Assembly: GCA_013396915.1 (NCBI GenBank)
Contig: VWZL01001304.1
Span: forward strand, 546,719 to 610,718
Direction: 5' to 3'
Length of the DNA: 64,000 nucleotides
Source of the DNA: Stercorarius parasiticus
Lineage: Eukaryota > Chordata > Aves > Charadriiformes > Stercorariidae
Part shown: in pieces, positions 1 through 11,267 of the stretch
Numbering within the stretch: the stretch's first letter is position 1
Layout of the letters: each line of letters starts with the position of its first letter
Notes under the pieces: model-generated
What the model was told of the DNA's origin: nothing
Seen by the model: the letters and a program-made list of their open reading frames with translations, nothing else
Database searches by the model: none
Program-made: the position numbers and the translations under genes

Positions 1-2
1 AA

Positions 3-179
3 AGACAACTTGTTTCGCTATTCAAACCTTCTTTAAATGTAGCTATTGACAGACCTGATACTGGAGCATATGCAAAAATCTCTGGAGTTTCACTGAAACC
101 ATTAGAAGAAAAATTCCAGAACAGCCACTTGAGTTTCAAAGAGGCTGGACTCCACAAAGCAAAAGTTTCCTCCCTGTAA
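3..179 (+). CDS. possible 3'-terminal coding exon cut by the window edge (weak)
   Basis: One frame is open from the left edge of the window to a TAA at 177-179, 58 codons. It has mixed, protein-like composition, with segments such as RPDTGAYAKISGV and FKEAGLHKAKVSSL at its end. No ATG is needed if this is the tail of an exon that starts outside the window. A possible internal acceptor, TTCTTTAAATGTAG, ends at 42. I do not recognise the protein. An open stretch of this length is not rare by chance in a window this size, so this is a weak call. Confidence 0.15.
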   Translation, partial: RQLVSLFKPSLNVAIDRPDTGAYAKISGVSLKPLEEKFQNSHLSFKEAGLHKAKVSSL

Positions 180-3100
180 TCAGGGTTTTTTGACTGAAGA
201 TAAAGATAGGACTAAAAATGCTTATCAGTTGCTTTACAAGTTTAGGCCTCTAGACTGGTAAATCCTTTGATTTCTCCAAGATTTATGCCTTTACTTAATT
301 TATGGGGCTCCAAAGAGGTGAAGTGGGATAAACTTAAGTATTTCTAGTCTAGTATTTCAAATTTTTGTGTCCTTTTATTTTTTTCAGATCTTCTGTACCA
401 ATATAATCATGGGTAAATGGTGCATCAACATAAAAAAATCTTAGAGCATTCAGGTCTTATTTTACAACCATGGTCTCTTTTAATGTCAATACAATTTAGC
501 TCATGTGCCAAAAATAACTTTGGGGAAGTTGAGAATATTCCGTGCATAGGAAAGACTGTATATGAAAAAGCAAAATGTTTTTCAGCTTTGGCTGACATGA
601 AGAATTGTGACCCCAAAAGCATTACATGCTATTTATTTTTGAATACTTGTAATGTTGAAGCAGACAGGTCTCTGCTTATATTTTCTGATATTGAGTTAAT
701 AACTTTATTATTTTAGTAGCATTTTTTTCATTATTATTTTAGCAGCATTTATTATTTGTATAACTTACTATCCACAGAAATTTTCTCCCAAACATTTAAT
801 GCATATCTGGTTCTATTCCCCGTATCATTTATCCACTTGAGTCCTTATAAGAATTAAACTTGTTTTTTCAAAAAATGTTGGAACTGCCATTTGGAGTGCT
901 GTGTTATCAGTGAAAGGCTACTTGTAGTTATCGTTACATTAGTTTGCAGATAGGAAAAATGCAATCTTTCAGAAAATGTTTCCTACTGAAAGGGTAACTA
1001 ATTTGTTCCAAATGGTCTCTAGCAAATTTTTCAAAAATATGATCTCTCACTTCCCTCTGTCAGTCTGTGTATATGCATTCTAAAATTCCTCACAAACATA
1101 ATAAAGCAAAAATTCATGCCATGGATGCAAAAAGATATTGTCTTTCAGATGAAGAGGTAGTTTCAGTATCTTGGGGCTATGTGTTTTTTTAATTTGGCTG
1201 CAGATACAGGGGAAGACCTGTTTCAGCTCAGACACCATCAAATTCTGTATTAGATCAGTATATAATATCAACAACGTAAATCCCTTGACTTATGTTAGAG
1301 CTTGTAACTGCGTGATCCTTGATGCATAAATTGCCAACCATCAAATGCTGGTGGCAGCATCAACAGAAGATCCCAAGTAAGGAGAGTGAATCAGTGATTA
1401 TATCAACTCAAATTATGTTGTAGCTTCTGTGACTTGGAGAGCCCAAAACTATTTGCTAATAAGCATTAGTTGCATCAATCGATCCTCATCCAGGGGGAAA
1501 AAAACCCAATACCTTATGCTTGCTTTAAAGTAACTTTCTTTTCTGTAGCCACAGGACTTGTCAACTGTATTACGATGACTTTGTGGCACTTGGTATCACT
1601 GTGTTCTTTATGCCCTGGGAAGGGACACATATGATTTGTAACACCCGCTACTGGAAAAACATTGCTACACTCCTCTGGGGAAGGTCTATGGAGTGGGAGG
1701 GGAAAAATGCGCATGAATACAGTATTTTTAGGATAAGTTATTTCTTATTTTGCTGTTCATATTATAAACAGGATACTTTATGCATACAAACGAAACAGTC
1801 ATTCCTGCCTGGGGAAGCCGATTTCATTCCTCACAACATCAAGTTTAAGTAGTATAACCAATTAATATAGATCCTTTAATAATTAGTTTATTGTGCTGAT
1901 GCACCTATTGTCAAAATCAATTGTTCTTATCTTTTGAATAAAACACTGCTGTCAGAGTGACTGTTTGAAATTACGATTGACCCTGTAAACCATAGGAATT
2001 TATATCATGTTTATAGGTATATCGTTATGTAGACAAAATCATTGATCCTAAGATTTGTCTCTACAATGCTTTACAAACTTTTGTCACATAAACATAGAAC
2101 CATAAAATAGTTCTTGGATCACTTGCAACACAAAGTGGTTGGTATTAGTGTACATAAAAGGATGGAAGAATAACATGAAACACATTTTCTCTGTGCTGCA
2201 GACAGCAAGTATCCCTCATTTGTCTGTACCAGTCATGGCTAGGTTAGTGGTGATCTCTCTTTGCAGCCTTAAAGGACTGAAGTTTAGTTATTACAAGAAA
2301 TTCTCTATGGCCTGAGGTACTGGACTGATAATTCATCATTGTGTTGCATGGCGTTGCATCTGCTTTCCTACTACCTAGTTCAGCAGCCATTGGGCTAACA
2401 TTTTGTTGATACTTTTGAAGGAGGCCTTTTGGTGTTTTTATTTTTTTCTTGCTTCCACATATTTTATTGTCTCAGTATGAATATGTATTGTAGCAGACAG
2501 GAACTGCACTTCAGATGTGTTCAGCAAACACACAAAAAAGTGTTCCAGCCTCCTGTTGTTCCAGGAGAACAGAGATACTTCCTCGGCTGCTATGTTGAAT
2601 AAGAGAACATAGAGAGGAAAAAGTATATGTGGTGAATTAGGTAGAAATTTCCTCTAGCAAAAGAACAAGAGCATGGATTGTGGTCGTTTTTATCAGTTCA
2701 CAAGTCTACAAATTCAGAAGTTTGAGTGCCAGAGATAAAACAAATGTCAGGATTGTCTACTAAAATATCTTACGATCAGTTTTGAGAGTCATATCCCTAT
2801 TCCCCTGGAACAGGACAAAGAGGTGTAGTATATATTCTGGCATGCCAGGTTTGGTCATAGTTTGACCGTTCGTCTCTTTCATAAAGATAAAATGCTCTTA
2901 AATACTTTTTTTTTCTTGCCTACATTCTGGGAAATCCTCTGTAGAAAGGTCAGTGAGTGACAGTCAGGTATTTAAAAGATGTATGCTCTTTGCTCGTCTT
3001 TCAGAGGAGTGAATTCGAGAAAAAGAGCCATTTCAATTTATCTGTCTCAGCTGGCATAAGTTATACAGTGAAGCAATTTTTGGGACTGGGGAACTAGTAT

Positions 3101-4380
3101 AACTAGTCGTATAGACACAGCCACTGAGTCTTATAAAATCTGGAGAAAACTATTTTCTTTTATTTGGTATGTTTTTATTCTTTGTCAAAATGTCTGGACC
3201 ATTTAAAATTACACAAAATAGTAGGACTTCACTCGTCTTGTACTCAGGTGTCTATATTGGTGAAAATTACTATATTGATGTTCATATTCTACAAGCAAAC
3301 TTTCTGTCATTTTCCTATATTCCTTACATATGTGAAAAATACTGTGATGCTGAAAACATTGTTTGTTTGCAGGTATTGAATGCTGATGTAATAACATCAA
3401 GCATTGTATGTTTCTTAAGGAAGGTATATGCCTGAAAAACAGGTTTTACCTCTACCTGAAGATAAATAAAGGTGATAATCACATCTTCACTAAATTCTAC
3501 ATCTTTCTTTTTATAACTTAGGGATTTCTGAAAGTCACATAGCATTTTAATATTGAAATGATGTAGAGAGTGACAGTTCTGTACAGGAAGAATTTTATTC
3601 TATCTTGTTGCATAACCACAGCAAGTTTCTAGCCAATGTTTTCAGAAATTGCATATAAATACAGATACAAAAGTGGATATATCTTGATTAAGACATCACA
3701 TAGAAAAAGGAGTAAAATCATTGTTAATATGCTAACTGTCTTGGGAACTCCCAAAATTCAAGTAGCTCCAAGGGATAGCTGGGAACCTGTTCAGGCATGC
3801 TGCTGTTTCCCTTGGAGAGTTTTGTCTTTGAAAGGTGAGAATCTAAATTACCCGCTTGGGAACAGATTCAGAAAACACGTGGATTTTTCAACATTATCAC
3901 TGTGACCCCAGATGAACTTACACTTTATCAGTCCACTAATTCACAGGATTTTTTTAGAGGCACAGGAGATACTAAAGCAAAGTTTGAATTTTAACGAAAT
4001 TCTCTAGCTCTCCTGGCTTCTGAGCAAACTTGTAGCTATGATATATGGGTAAAACGTTTGTTGTTTCAGAAATGTTCCCAACATGTATTTATGTTGCCCT
4101 TCCAAACAAAGCTTGAACTAGCAGCAACAGGATTCACATATTGGTTGGCTTGAACCTTCAACCAGTGACCTGGGAAAATTAATCTAAATTCCTTTATGCT
4201 CAAAATATATTTTTCCTACCTTGGAGATGCATCTTTTGGCTTAAAAAGTAGTCCGTTGAAGGGGAGAAGAGGAGCAGGGAGGTAAACAGAATAACCTATA
4301 ATATTCCTATCTCAAAAATAAAACCAAGATTATTTGTGATTTCTTTCTTTGGGTTTGATGAGGCTACTACTAGGACAGGT
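180..4380. other. no gene seen; AT-rich non-coding DNA
   Basis: I see only short, unconvincing open frames here. There is a very strong isolated acceptor (polypyrimidine then CAG) ending at 387, but no convincing coding frame follows it. No repeat family was recognised. Confidence 0.5.
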
Positions 4381-4496
4381 GGTTGCTCCCCACCTCCCGT
4401 GGTAACATTTCACTCACAGTTTGGGACTGTCAGGTCAGAGGGCTGCCCTCCCTCCTGCCAGATCAACAGGCTTCATCCAGGGAGCAGCCGATAGCA

Positions 4497-4577
4497 ATGT
4501 TTGCTCCGGCTGCTCTAGCTGTTCTGCTAGCTCTGATTTTCTGCGAGGGTACCCACAGCACATGGGATTACAAATAG
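4497..4577 (+). CDS. short ORF resembling a secretory signal peptide (weak)
   Basis: A 26-codon ORF begins MFAPAALAVLLALIFCEG. That gives a hydrophobic core of about 12 residues, small residues near a plausible cleavage point, then a few polar residues before a TAG. G at -3 gives a fair start context. It sits in a locally GC-richer patch (about 4380-4580). If real it would be a first coding exon, with a possible but poor donor (AGG then GTACCC) after the hydrophobic core. No downstream partner exon could be assigned, so chance is a serious alternative. Confidence 0.12.
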   Translation: MFAPAALAVLLALIFCEGTHSTWDYK

Positions 4578-5855
4578 TTCTCCCTCTTGTATCAACTAGA
4601 CTCTTTAGCAGACTGTTCTACCTTTTAAAACTTTTAGACTATAACTTTTGCATTAGAAGTCTTTAAAATATTGCTTTAGATTAGGGCAGCCACTAATCAC
4701 ATGGACATTTGGGCTAAGTTAGTTGGCCTAGGCTTCTACACACCCTCATAATTGCAAACTCTCCTCCACTCCACGTTATAATGCGCATGCATTTTTAACA
4801 GAAATACCTCCCAAATACAACAGGTGACAGCATACATAAATTTAATAAGTTTCAGGCTTGCTTATTGGCGGGGTTTTTTGTCCATCTCTCCTGGGTTGCA
4901 CTGTCATCACTAGCCATGATGTTTTAAAAATTTATTTTAAAGATATACATTTAAAATGTATTTTAAGGAATATTTTGAAACATGGAAATCAGACATCCTG
5001 TTTTATAGTTATAAAATTGAAAGAAATTATGAATGTCAAAAGTCAATAGTCAACTAACTCTATGGGTAAAAGTCTACCAGGGCTCCCCTTCCCCCAAGTG
5101 CCTTTTAATGGAAAAGTAATGAAAATTAAAATAGAATTCCTTGTCAAAAATCAATTTAAAAATAAAGTAAATCAGGTTGTATCTTTGTAACCTAGATAAA
5201 ATACCTTGGAAAATTTTGTGACTGTTGCAAGAGTATACATTATAGTCAAAGGGACTTCAGCCAAAACCAGATTTAAAGGAATGGAAATTTTTCTTACTAC
5301 AGAAGCATACAATCCAAACAGCTTCAGCTTCACCTGGTAGCAAACTATGAGAGTCAAAAATTGTATTAGTCTTTAAAATCAAGTTAATCACATTGGAAAC
5401 ATTAAAATTATGAATAGATTGCATGAGTATTACATTGTGTCAGTTTTACAAATATGTTGGAAAACGAGAGTTTTGAAAAGTAAACTGTGGGTGAAGAATA
5501 TGACGTATTCTCTGGCAGTTAAGACAAGATAATTTCTATGCGTAAAGGTCTTATGTAGTAAAGTAGAGGATGTGTTCTTTTTAGTTATTTCTACTGTAAC
5601 TACTTACAACATAATTTTCTGTACAAATAATTTATTTATAACATTTACTTCAGTATAAATATATTCAGCAAAATCCTAACCACTTGAAATTCATTTGCAG
5701 TTTTTCCATTTGTTTCACTGAGACCATAATCCTGTCATATAAATATTGTAGATATTCATAAGTGAATGAGTCAGGGAAATTGTGGAAGTGACCTATAATT
5801 TTATTTTTTAGAAAGATATTTTGCAGTAAGTGTAATTAATTACTTTTCTGTTTAG

Positions 5856-6005
5856 GCTGCTCTGGAGCAAATCATTAAAGAAAATCTGTGGTTAGCTCAA
5901 GAACATCAAATCTTTCAGAACAACTACTTAAACAGTAAAGATGACCTCAGAAAACTCTATGACAATAGAATCAGGGTGGAAGCTGCTGTTAGAGATCATC
6001 AGCAG
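5856..6005 (+). CDS. candidate internal coding exon, 50 codons, charged helical protein
   Basis: This is the best + strand exon candidate. A pyrimidine-rich acceptor (ACTTTTCTGTTTAG) ends at 5855 and a good donor (CAG then GTAAAG) starts at 6006. The 150 nt between them hold exactly 50 codons in phase 0 to phase 0. The other two frames are both closed by stops. The product is rich in E, K, Q, N, D and L, with segments such as KENLWLAQEH and KLYDNRIRVEAAVRDHQQ, which suggests an alpha-helical or coiled-coil stretch. I do not recognise the family. It could join in phase to the small candidate exons at 9019 and 9099. Large flanking introns would fit a bird macrochromosomal gene. What is seen is the splice sites and the open frame; that it is expressed is inference. 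Confidence 0.5.
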
Positions 6006-8958
6006 GTAAAGTGCTAATATCACTCATTTTATTCATTTATCTCATTTCTAAATTTAATTTCATTAATGCAGCTAGTTAATAATAATATAATACTTGTTAG
6101 CAATACCTATCACCTGAAATCTTCTTTTCTTCTTGTTTTTTTTCACACTTTGTATTTTCATTTTTTTACTTGCTTGCTGGTTTTTTTATTATTTTTACAG
6201 AGCAATTCATGTAAGGTATTCAAAATTCATTATTCATGAATTCCACTTTTGCACCTGAAATGTATTTATTTTTTTATATAAATACATTATGCAGTGATTA
6301 AAATGTACCTTACCATTCTTCAAATGACACTTTTCCTGGAAACTGTGAGTTTTACAACAGCTACAGTCAGACTCTGTAAGCCTTTAATTTAGAAAACAGT
6401 GAAATGAAAATGAAAATCTAGTTTGAAGAATGTCCGTGATGGCGGCATGATGGCCAGGTTTTATGTTTTATCGACTAATTAGTTACATTTTAAAAGGCAG
6501 ATTTATTTTTTTTTAAATATAGCAGTGAAAGCTGTGGAACCTGAGTGAAGTGATGTTGTGAAACTTTGTTGTGAAAGTACAATGCCAATTCACAGAAAAA
6601 GTCTTTTCTGTGTCTTTGCTTTGTATTTATAGATAGCTGTCAAAATACAACCTTATCAGTACAAACTATAATCAATTAAAAATATCTTTCAGATATTTTA
6701 GTCAGGTTATTGCTTGCTTGCCTTTCATGTCTATGTTTTTGAAAATTAGTATGCATTTAAGTCGTCATGCACACAAGACCTTAAGTTCACATCAACAGCT
6801 TCAGGTAAGAATCTTCATTAACTCATGTCATTTATGCAGGAACCGGGTCCTGGTATATTGATATTTTAGTCTGTTCTCTAGAAGTATGGTGCAGAAGTCT
6901 TCAAATAAATAAATTAGATGTGAAATTCAGATTATTTGCTAGTACTTTACTCTTATCAATCCATTTTATGTCTTATACCCATATCTTCATCCACTGCTCA
7001 TTTCCTCATATACTACCTCAGGTAACCTCTAATTTTAAAATTCAGAGTATTCAGTTTGTTCCTGACAAATATAAATAAGAAAATCCCTTCCAAAATATTC
7101 TTGTTAACTGCATAGCCCTTCTATGTTTCAAGAACAAAACTCTTTTTAAGTCATATATTCTTAGGGATAACTGTATTTGATAATAAGTTGGAGATCTAAA
7201 ACGTAAAAAGTTGAAGAAATTATTGCCTATCTTTCTTCACCAAGTGAGTGTCGATTGTGTTCTGTCGATATGATAGCAGAGGCAATGCTATGAGTGTCAA
7301 AATGTTTTCTTAAAAGTACCGGATTCTTGAAGGAATGTAAAGTATTTTTTTCTGAATGCAGAATTAGGGCATACTTTCTTCAAGCCTCACTACAGAAAAA
7401 TATATCTATGTTACATTATCATCTGGACCTTTTATTTCTTTGGATGTAAGAATATCTGTCTTCTACATTCTCAGAATGTAATAGTTCTTGCTAATATTTG
7501 CAAAACAGATTTCCCACTCAGCCTCTTCTGGACATAGTATGAATGATATTATCATGCATCTCAATGATGTAGTCTGGAAGCAAAGAAAACTGCAAATGAG
7601 TTGGCATATATTATTGCTTTTTACCTTCTCAATTTGAATACAATAAAATAAACATAGTAAAGTATAGCAAAATAGCAATGCAATGCCAACAGGATCTAGT
7701 TTCATCAGCAGTACTATGTAATCATTTGTTTGGCTTCTAAAAATCTTGTTCAGGAAGAAAATGGTTATGAGTATGTTGCTATTCTATAGGAGCTTATAAT
7801 CAGCATTACAATACATATACCTAGCTTGTGTTAGAAATTAATGATGACAATGTTTAGAATTTCTGACAGTCCTCTGTGCCATTCAGCAGTGGTATGTGTA
7901 TGAAGAAGAGAAGTTCTATTCCCAATATTAATTTGAGGATTACAGAGACAACTAATCTAATTTGCTTTTTGATAACTCTTCACTTTCTTGAACGAATAAC
8001 TAGTCCAACTAGTTAAAACAAAATATTTCTACCATTATCACATAAAGAAAGCATTTCGAAATTATGACAAAAGGAGAAAACATGTTGATTACATACAGCT
8101 CCTACAAAAAGAAGCTTTATTTTCTTATTAGGTTTTTGCTAATAAGCGAATTACAACTGTAACAGAAAATCAATTCTGGAGGAGTGTCAAAGTAACGATT
8201 TTTCTAGGTGCTGTGCTATATATATGCATTACAGTGACATGAACATTCAAGAAGAAGAAAGTGTGTTCATCCTTCCCTAAATCCTGAGAACGGTCTTCCC
8301 TATATATATAATTACTCAAAATTAGAAGCCAGTTTTTAAAAATACTAATGTAAAAGGCAAACTGCCTTTTCTTTTTCTTCTTTTTTTTTCGTAATTTTAA
8401 CTGGATATAGTAACTGCTCTAACTAATGAAGTAGGTTTGCTTTGGGCTTCTAAGTAGCTGTTTTGTTCAGCCCCGGAAAAGGCTCCATCTTAATGATGGG
8501 TGAAATAATGCTTTGGTAAGATGAAGTGTTTTGTCATGACTTTGTAAGCTTCTTTGCACTGAGGAAGGTGCCCTTATTGAGTGGAGAGGTCTATGCCCAT
8601 AAAAAGCACAATATCTTCTTCTACGTCAAGAATGCAAAGGCATGCTCTTGGAGAAGATTCGTGTTTCCTTCTTATTGCTATACATATGAGGTGGATGAGA
8701 AGAGGATTTCCTCTCCTACTGACATTTTCTGGATGTTGTAACTTCCTCTGGATATTTAAGGAGAGCCTAGCATGATTGTTATAACAGATAGTAGCCTGGC
8801 GGATAACACACATGCATGTTTCAGGTGAATGAGAAAAGCCTCCTTGCTTTCATAAATTCCTATGATTAATGAAGAGTTGCTCTATGGCACTGGTATGATG
8901 CTTTTGTGGACGTGTGTGTATAATTCTGCTTCTGCTTTTGTCTTCTTAACTCTGTCCC
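6006..8958. other. no confident gene; presumptive intron
   Basis: AT-rich DNA. Two pseudo-exon-like segments occur, 6750-6804 and 8471-8515, each with a good acceptor and donor. Their frames do not connect in phase with 5856-6005, so they are not called as exons. Confidence 0.4.
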
Positions 8959-9018
8959 ATTATTATATTATAAATTCTTCAATTAAGTAATTCCATGAGA
9001 TTTTATGTTTTTATTAAG

Positions 9019-9039
9019 CTTCTGAAATCAAAAAGCCAG
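9019..9039 (+). CDS. candidate 21-nt microexon (LLKSKSQ)
   Basis: A strong acceptor (TTTTATGTTTTTATTAAG) ends at 9018 and a near-consensus donor (CCAG then GTAAGG) starts at 9040. The 21 nt read LLKSKSQ in phase 0 to phase 0, matching the phase at the end of 5856-6005 and at the start of the candidate terminal exon at 9099. An identical copy lies at 10,317-10,337 inside the duplicated block. The segment is short enough that coding content proves nothing; the support is the splice-site quality and the phase match. Confidence 0.3.
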
Positions 9040-9098
9040 GTAAGGATTTCAGCTTTAACTAAGAGGAGTCAAAGTTTCTAAAGTTCTTTTTTGTGTAG

Positions 9099-9131
9099 GA
9101 TGTTTCAAAAAGTGATTCCAGTGAACTCTGA
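9099..9131 (+). CDS. candidate terminal coding exon (DVSKSDSSEL, stop)
   Basis: An excellent acceptor (GTTCTTTTTTGTGTAG) ends at 9098. Read in the phase left by 5856-6005 and 9019-9039, it encodes DVSKSDSSEL and then TGA at 9129-9131, a plausible hydrophilic C-terminus. A second frame (starting at 9100 with MFQKVIPVNSEG) stays open for about 64 codons. It is a Glu/Lys/Gly-rich run that could equally be the coding frame, ending at a possible donor after 9291. A near-identical copy lies at 10,397-10,429. The N at 9143 lies downstream of the stop but inside the alternative frame. Confidence 0.3.
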   Translation, partial: DVSKSDSSEL

Positions 9132-9142
9132 AGGATCAGAAA

Positions 9143-9143
9143 N
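9143..9143. other. single unresolved base (N)
   Basis: The duplicate copy at about 10,441 reads CC at the matching place, so this N stands for a poorly resolved dinucleotide rather than a real gap. Confidence 0.85.
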
Positions 9144-9561
9144 AGAGATCAAAAAAAAGGAGTTCCTGGAGACTCTGTGGAGAAGAATGAGAATTATCCT
9201 GAAGAACAGAGAGGAAAGGGGGGGTGGGGGGGTGTGAGGATAAGGACAAGAGGAATAAGCTTTGTGGAAGAAAGGAGAGAAATCTGTGTAGGTAGGAGTG
9301 GATGACAAAGGAAGTATCAGAGAATGTACAGGGAAGGAAAAAACTCTATAAATAGAAATATGACAGAAGTGGATGGTTGGAACAGAGGAATGTTCTTGAC
9401 TGTTGGTAGTGTCCCACAGAAGGGAAGAACTTACATTAAGTGATCAAAATAGAGAATAAACTTTCTGTGAAGTAGAAAGGAATACATAATATGACAAATG
9501 GAAGGAGTGATGCTTCATTGTTTTCATCAAAATTATAAAGAAGAAGGAAAAGCTACAGTAA

Positions 9562-10255
9562 GTTTTATTAATTTCATAGTGTGTATGTTCCATTAAAAGT
9601 CTATTTGTCAAATTGTAACCTCAGATATTTTCTTTGCTTCTGATATAAACCAGAAAACCTTGATTCTTAAAAACAAACATTTCAGAAAAGTGTTGTGGCA
9701 TGTATAAGCACAACATCATGCATGTGAGGGACCTTTTCTGGCTTCATTCTTTCTTACAGTGCTGGTGTTCAGTTTTTCACTATTACTTTTCTCTGCAAGA
9801 GTGTTTGGAGCCATTGCTTTTTGTGTTATGAAAAACAAGCAAGTTAAGCTTAAAAGGGGATATTCATTCTAGTGTGTCTGAAAACTGAACTCCTAAATGC
9901 AGATATTTAAAAAATTCTGAGCTACTATTATGTTCCTTTGAGTTAGTATAATTTTTTTAATCACATTCGAGCACTTGAAGGTTTTTAAATGATACACTTA
10001 TTGTGTGACAGACGTTAGAATCTGCTAATGTTCATTTGTAATCCTGTCTAATGTAATCCTATGACTTTGAGATGATGTTTTGCTTACGTAATTAATTTTA
10101 TATTTTTAAAAAGTATCGTATTTTTGATAGCTGCTGGTCAGACCATAAATACATAATATTTAGTATCATTAACAAAAATATAATATTTTTTCTGTCTGCA
10201 AAGATACTTTATTACATACATAATCACTTCCACAAACCATTTATGTTTACCCTAA
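9562..10255. repeat. first copy of an assembly-type duplication (copy B1)
   Basis: This 694-base segment is repeated at 10,573-11,267. The only difference I noticed is one extra T in a T-run of the second copy. It stops exactly at the N at 10,256, and the second copy starts exactly after the N at 10,572, as expected for contig ends. Confidence 0.9.
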
Positions 10256-10256
10256 N
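10256..10256. other. single N at contig junction
   Basis: This N separates the end of copy B1 from the start of copy A2. Sequence identity on the far sides shows that the join is not collinear. Confidence 0.9.
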
Positions 10257-10571
10257 ATTATTATATTATAAATTCTTCAATTAAGTAATTCCATGAGATT
10301 TTATGTTTTTATTAAGCTTCTGAAATCAAAAAGCCAGGTAAGGATTTCAGCTTTAACTAAGAGGAGTCAAAGTTTCTAAAGTTCTTTTTTGTGTAGGATG
10401 TTTCAAAAAGTGATTCCAGTGAACTCTGAAGGATCAGAAACCAGAGATCAAAAAAAAGGAGTTCCTGGAGACTCTGTGGAGAAGAATGAGAATTATCCTG
10501 AAGAACAGAGAGGAAAGGGGGGGTGGGGGGGTGTGAGGATAAGGACAAGAGGAATAAGCTTTGTGGAAGAA
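10257..10571. repeat. second copy of duplication (copy A2), bounded by Ns
   Basis: This is a 315-base copy of 8959-9272 that includes the two small + strand candidate exons (10,317-10,337 and from 10,397). It is flanked by N on both sides, so it behaves as a stray short contig spanning the uncertain base at 9143. It should not be read as a second set of exons. Confidence 0.9.
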
Positions 10572-10572
10572 N
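10572..10572. other. single N at contig junction
   Basis: This N separates copy A2 from copy B2. In the unduplicated order, about 289 bases (9273-9561) lie between these two segments; they are missing at this join. Confidence 0.9.
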
Positions 10573-11267
10573 GTTTTATTAATTTCATAGTGTGTATGTT
10601 CCATTAAAAGTCTATTTGTCAAATTGTAACCTCAGATATTTTCTTTGCTTCTGATATAAACCAGAAAACCTTGATTCTTAAAAACAAACATTTCAGAAAA
10701 GTGTTGTGGCATGTATAAGCACAACATCATGCATGTGAGGGACCTTTTCTGGCTTCATTCTTTCTTACAGTGCTGGTGTTCAGTTTTTCACTATTACTTT
10801 TCTCTGCAAGAGTGTTTGGAGCCATTGCTTTTTGTGTTATGAAAAACAAGCAAGTTAAGCTTAAAAGGGGATATTCATTCTAGTGTGTCTGAAAACTGAA
10901 CTCCTAAATGCAGATATTTAAAAAATTCTGAGCTACTATTATGTTCCTTTGAGTTAGTATAATTTTTTTAATCACATTCGAGCACTTGAAGGTTTTTAAA
11001 TGATACACTTATTGTGTGACAGACGTTAGAATCTGCTAATGTTCATTTGTAATCCTGTCTAATGTAATCCTATGACTTTGAGATGATGTTTTGCTTACGT
11101 AATTAATTTTATATTTTTAAAAAGTATCGTATTTTTTGATAGCTGCTGGTCAGACCATAAATACATAATATTTAGTATCATTAACAAAAATATAATATTT
11201 TTTCTGTCTGCAAAGATACTTTATTACATACATAATCACTTCCACAAACCATTTATGTTTACCCTAA
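10573..11267. repeat. second copy of duplication (copy B2)
   Basis: This is a copy of 9562-10,255. It runs without a break into unique sequence at 11,268, so the true locus probably goes from 10,255 straight to 11,268. Confidence 0.9.

Larger units (their letters stand above)
8959..9272. repeat. first copy of an assembly-type duplication (copy A1)
   Basis: This segment reappears at 10,257-10,571, essentially base for base. The only difference I see is at the single N (9143), where the other copy reads CC. The matching copy is bounded by single N bases at 10,256 and 10,572, so overlapping contigs placed side by side explain it better than a biological repeat. Confidence 0.9.

Noticed and set aside
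6750..6804. + strand segment with strong acceptor and CAG/GTAAGA donor
   Set aside because: Splice sites are excellent, but neither open frame continues the phases of the surrounding candidates.
8471..8515. + strand 45-nt segment with strong acceptor and GTAAGA donor
   Set aside because: The only open frame needs a preceding 2-nt overhang that no candidate supplies.
10257..11267. second set of small exons and apparent tandem repeat
   Set aside because: Explained by duplicated contig ends at single Ns.
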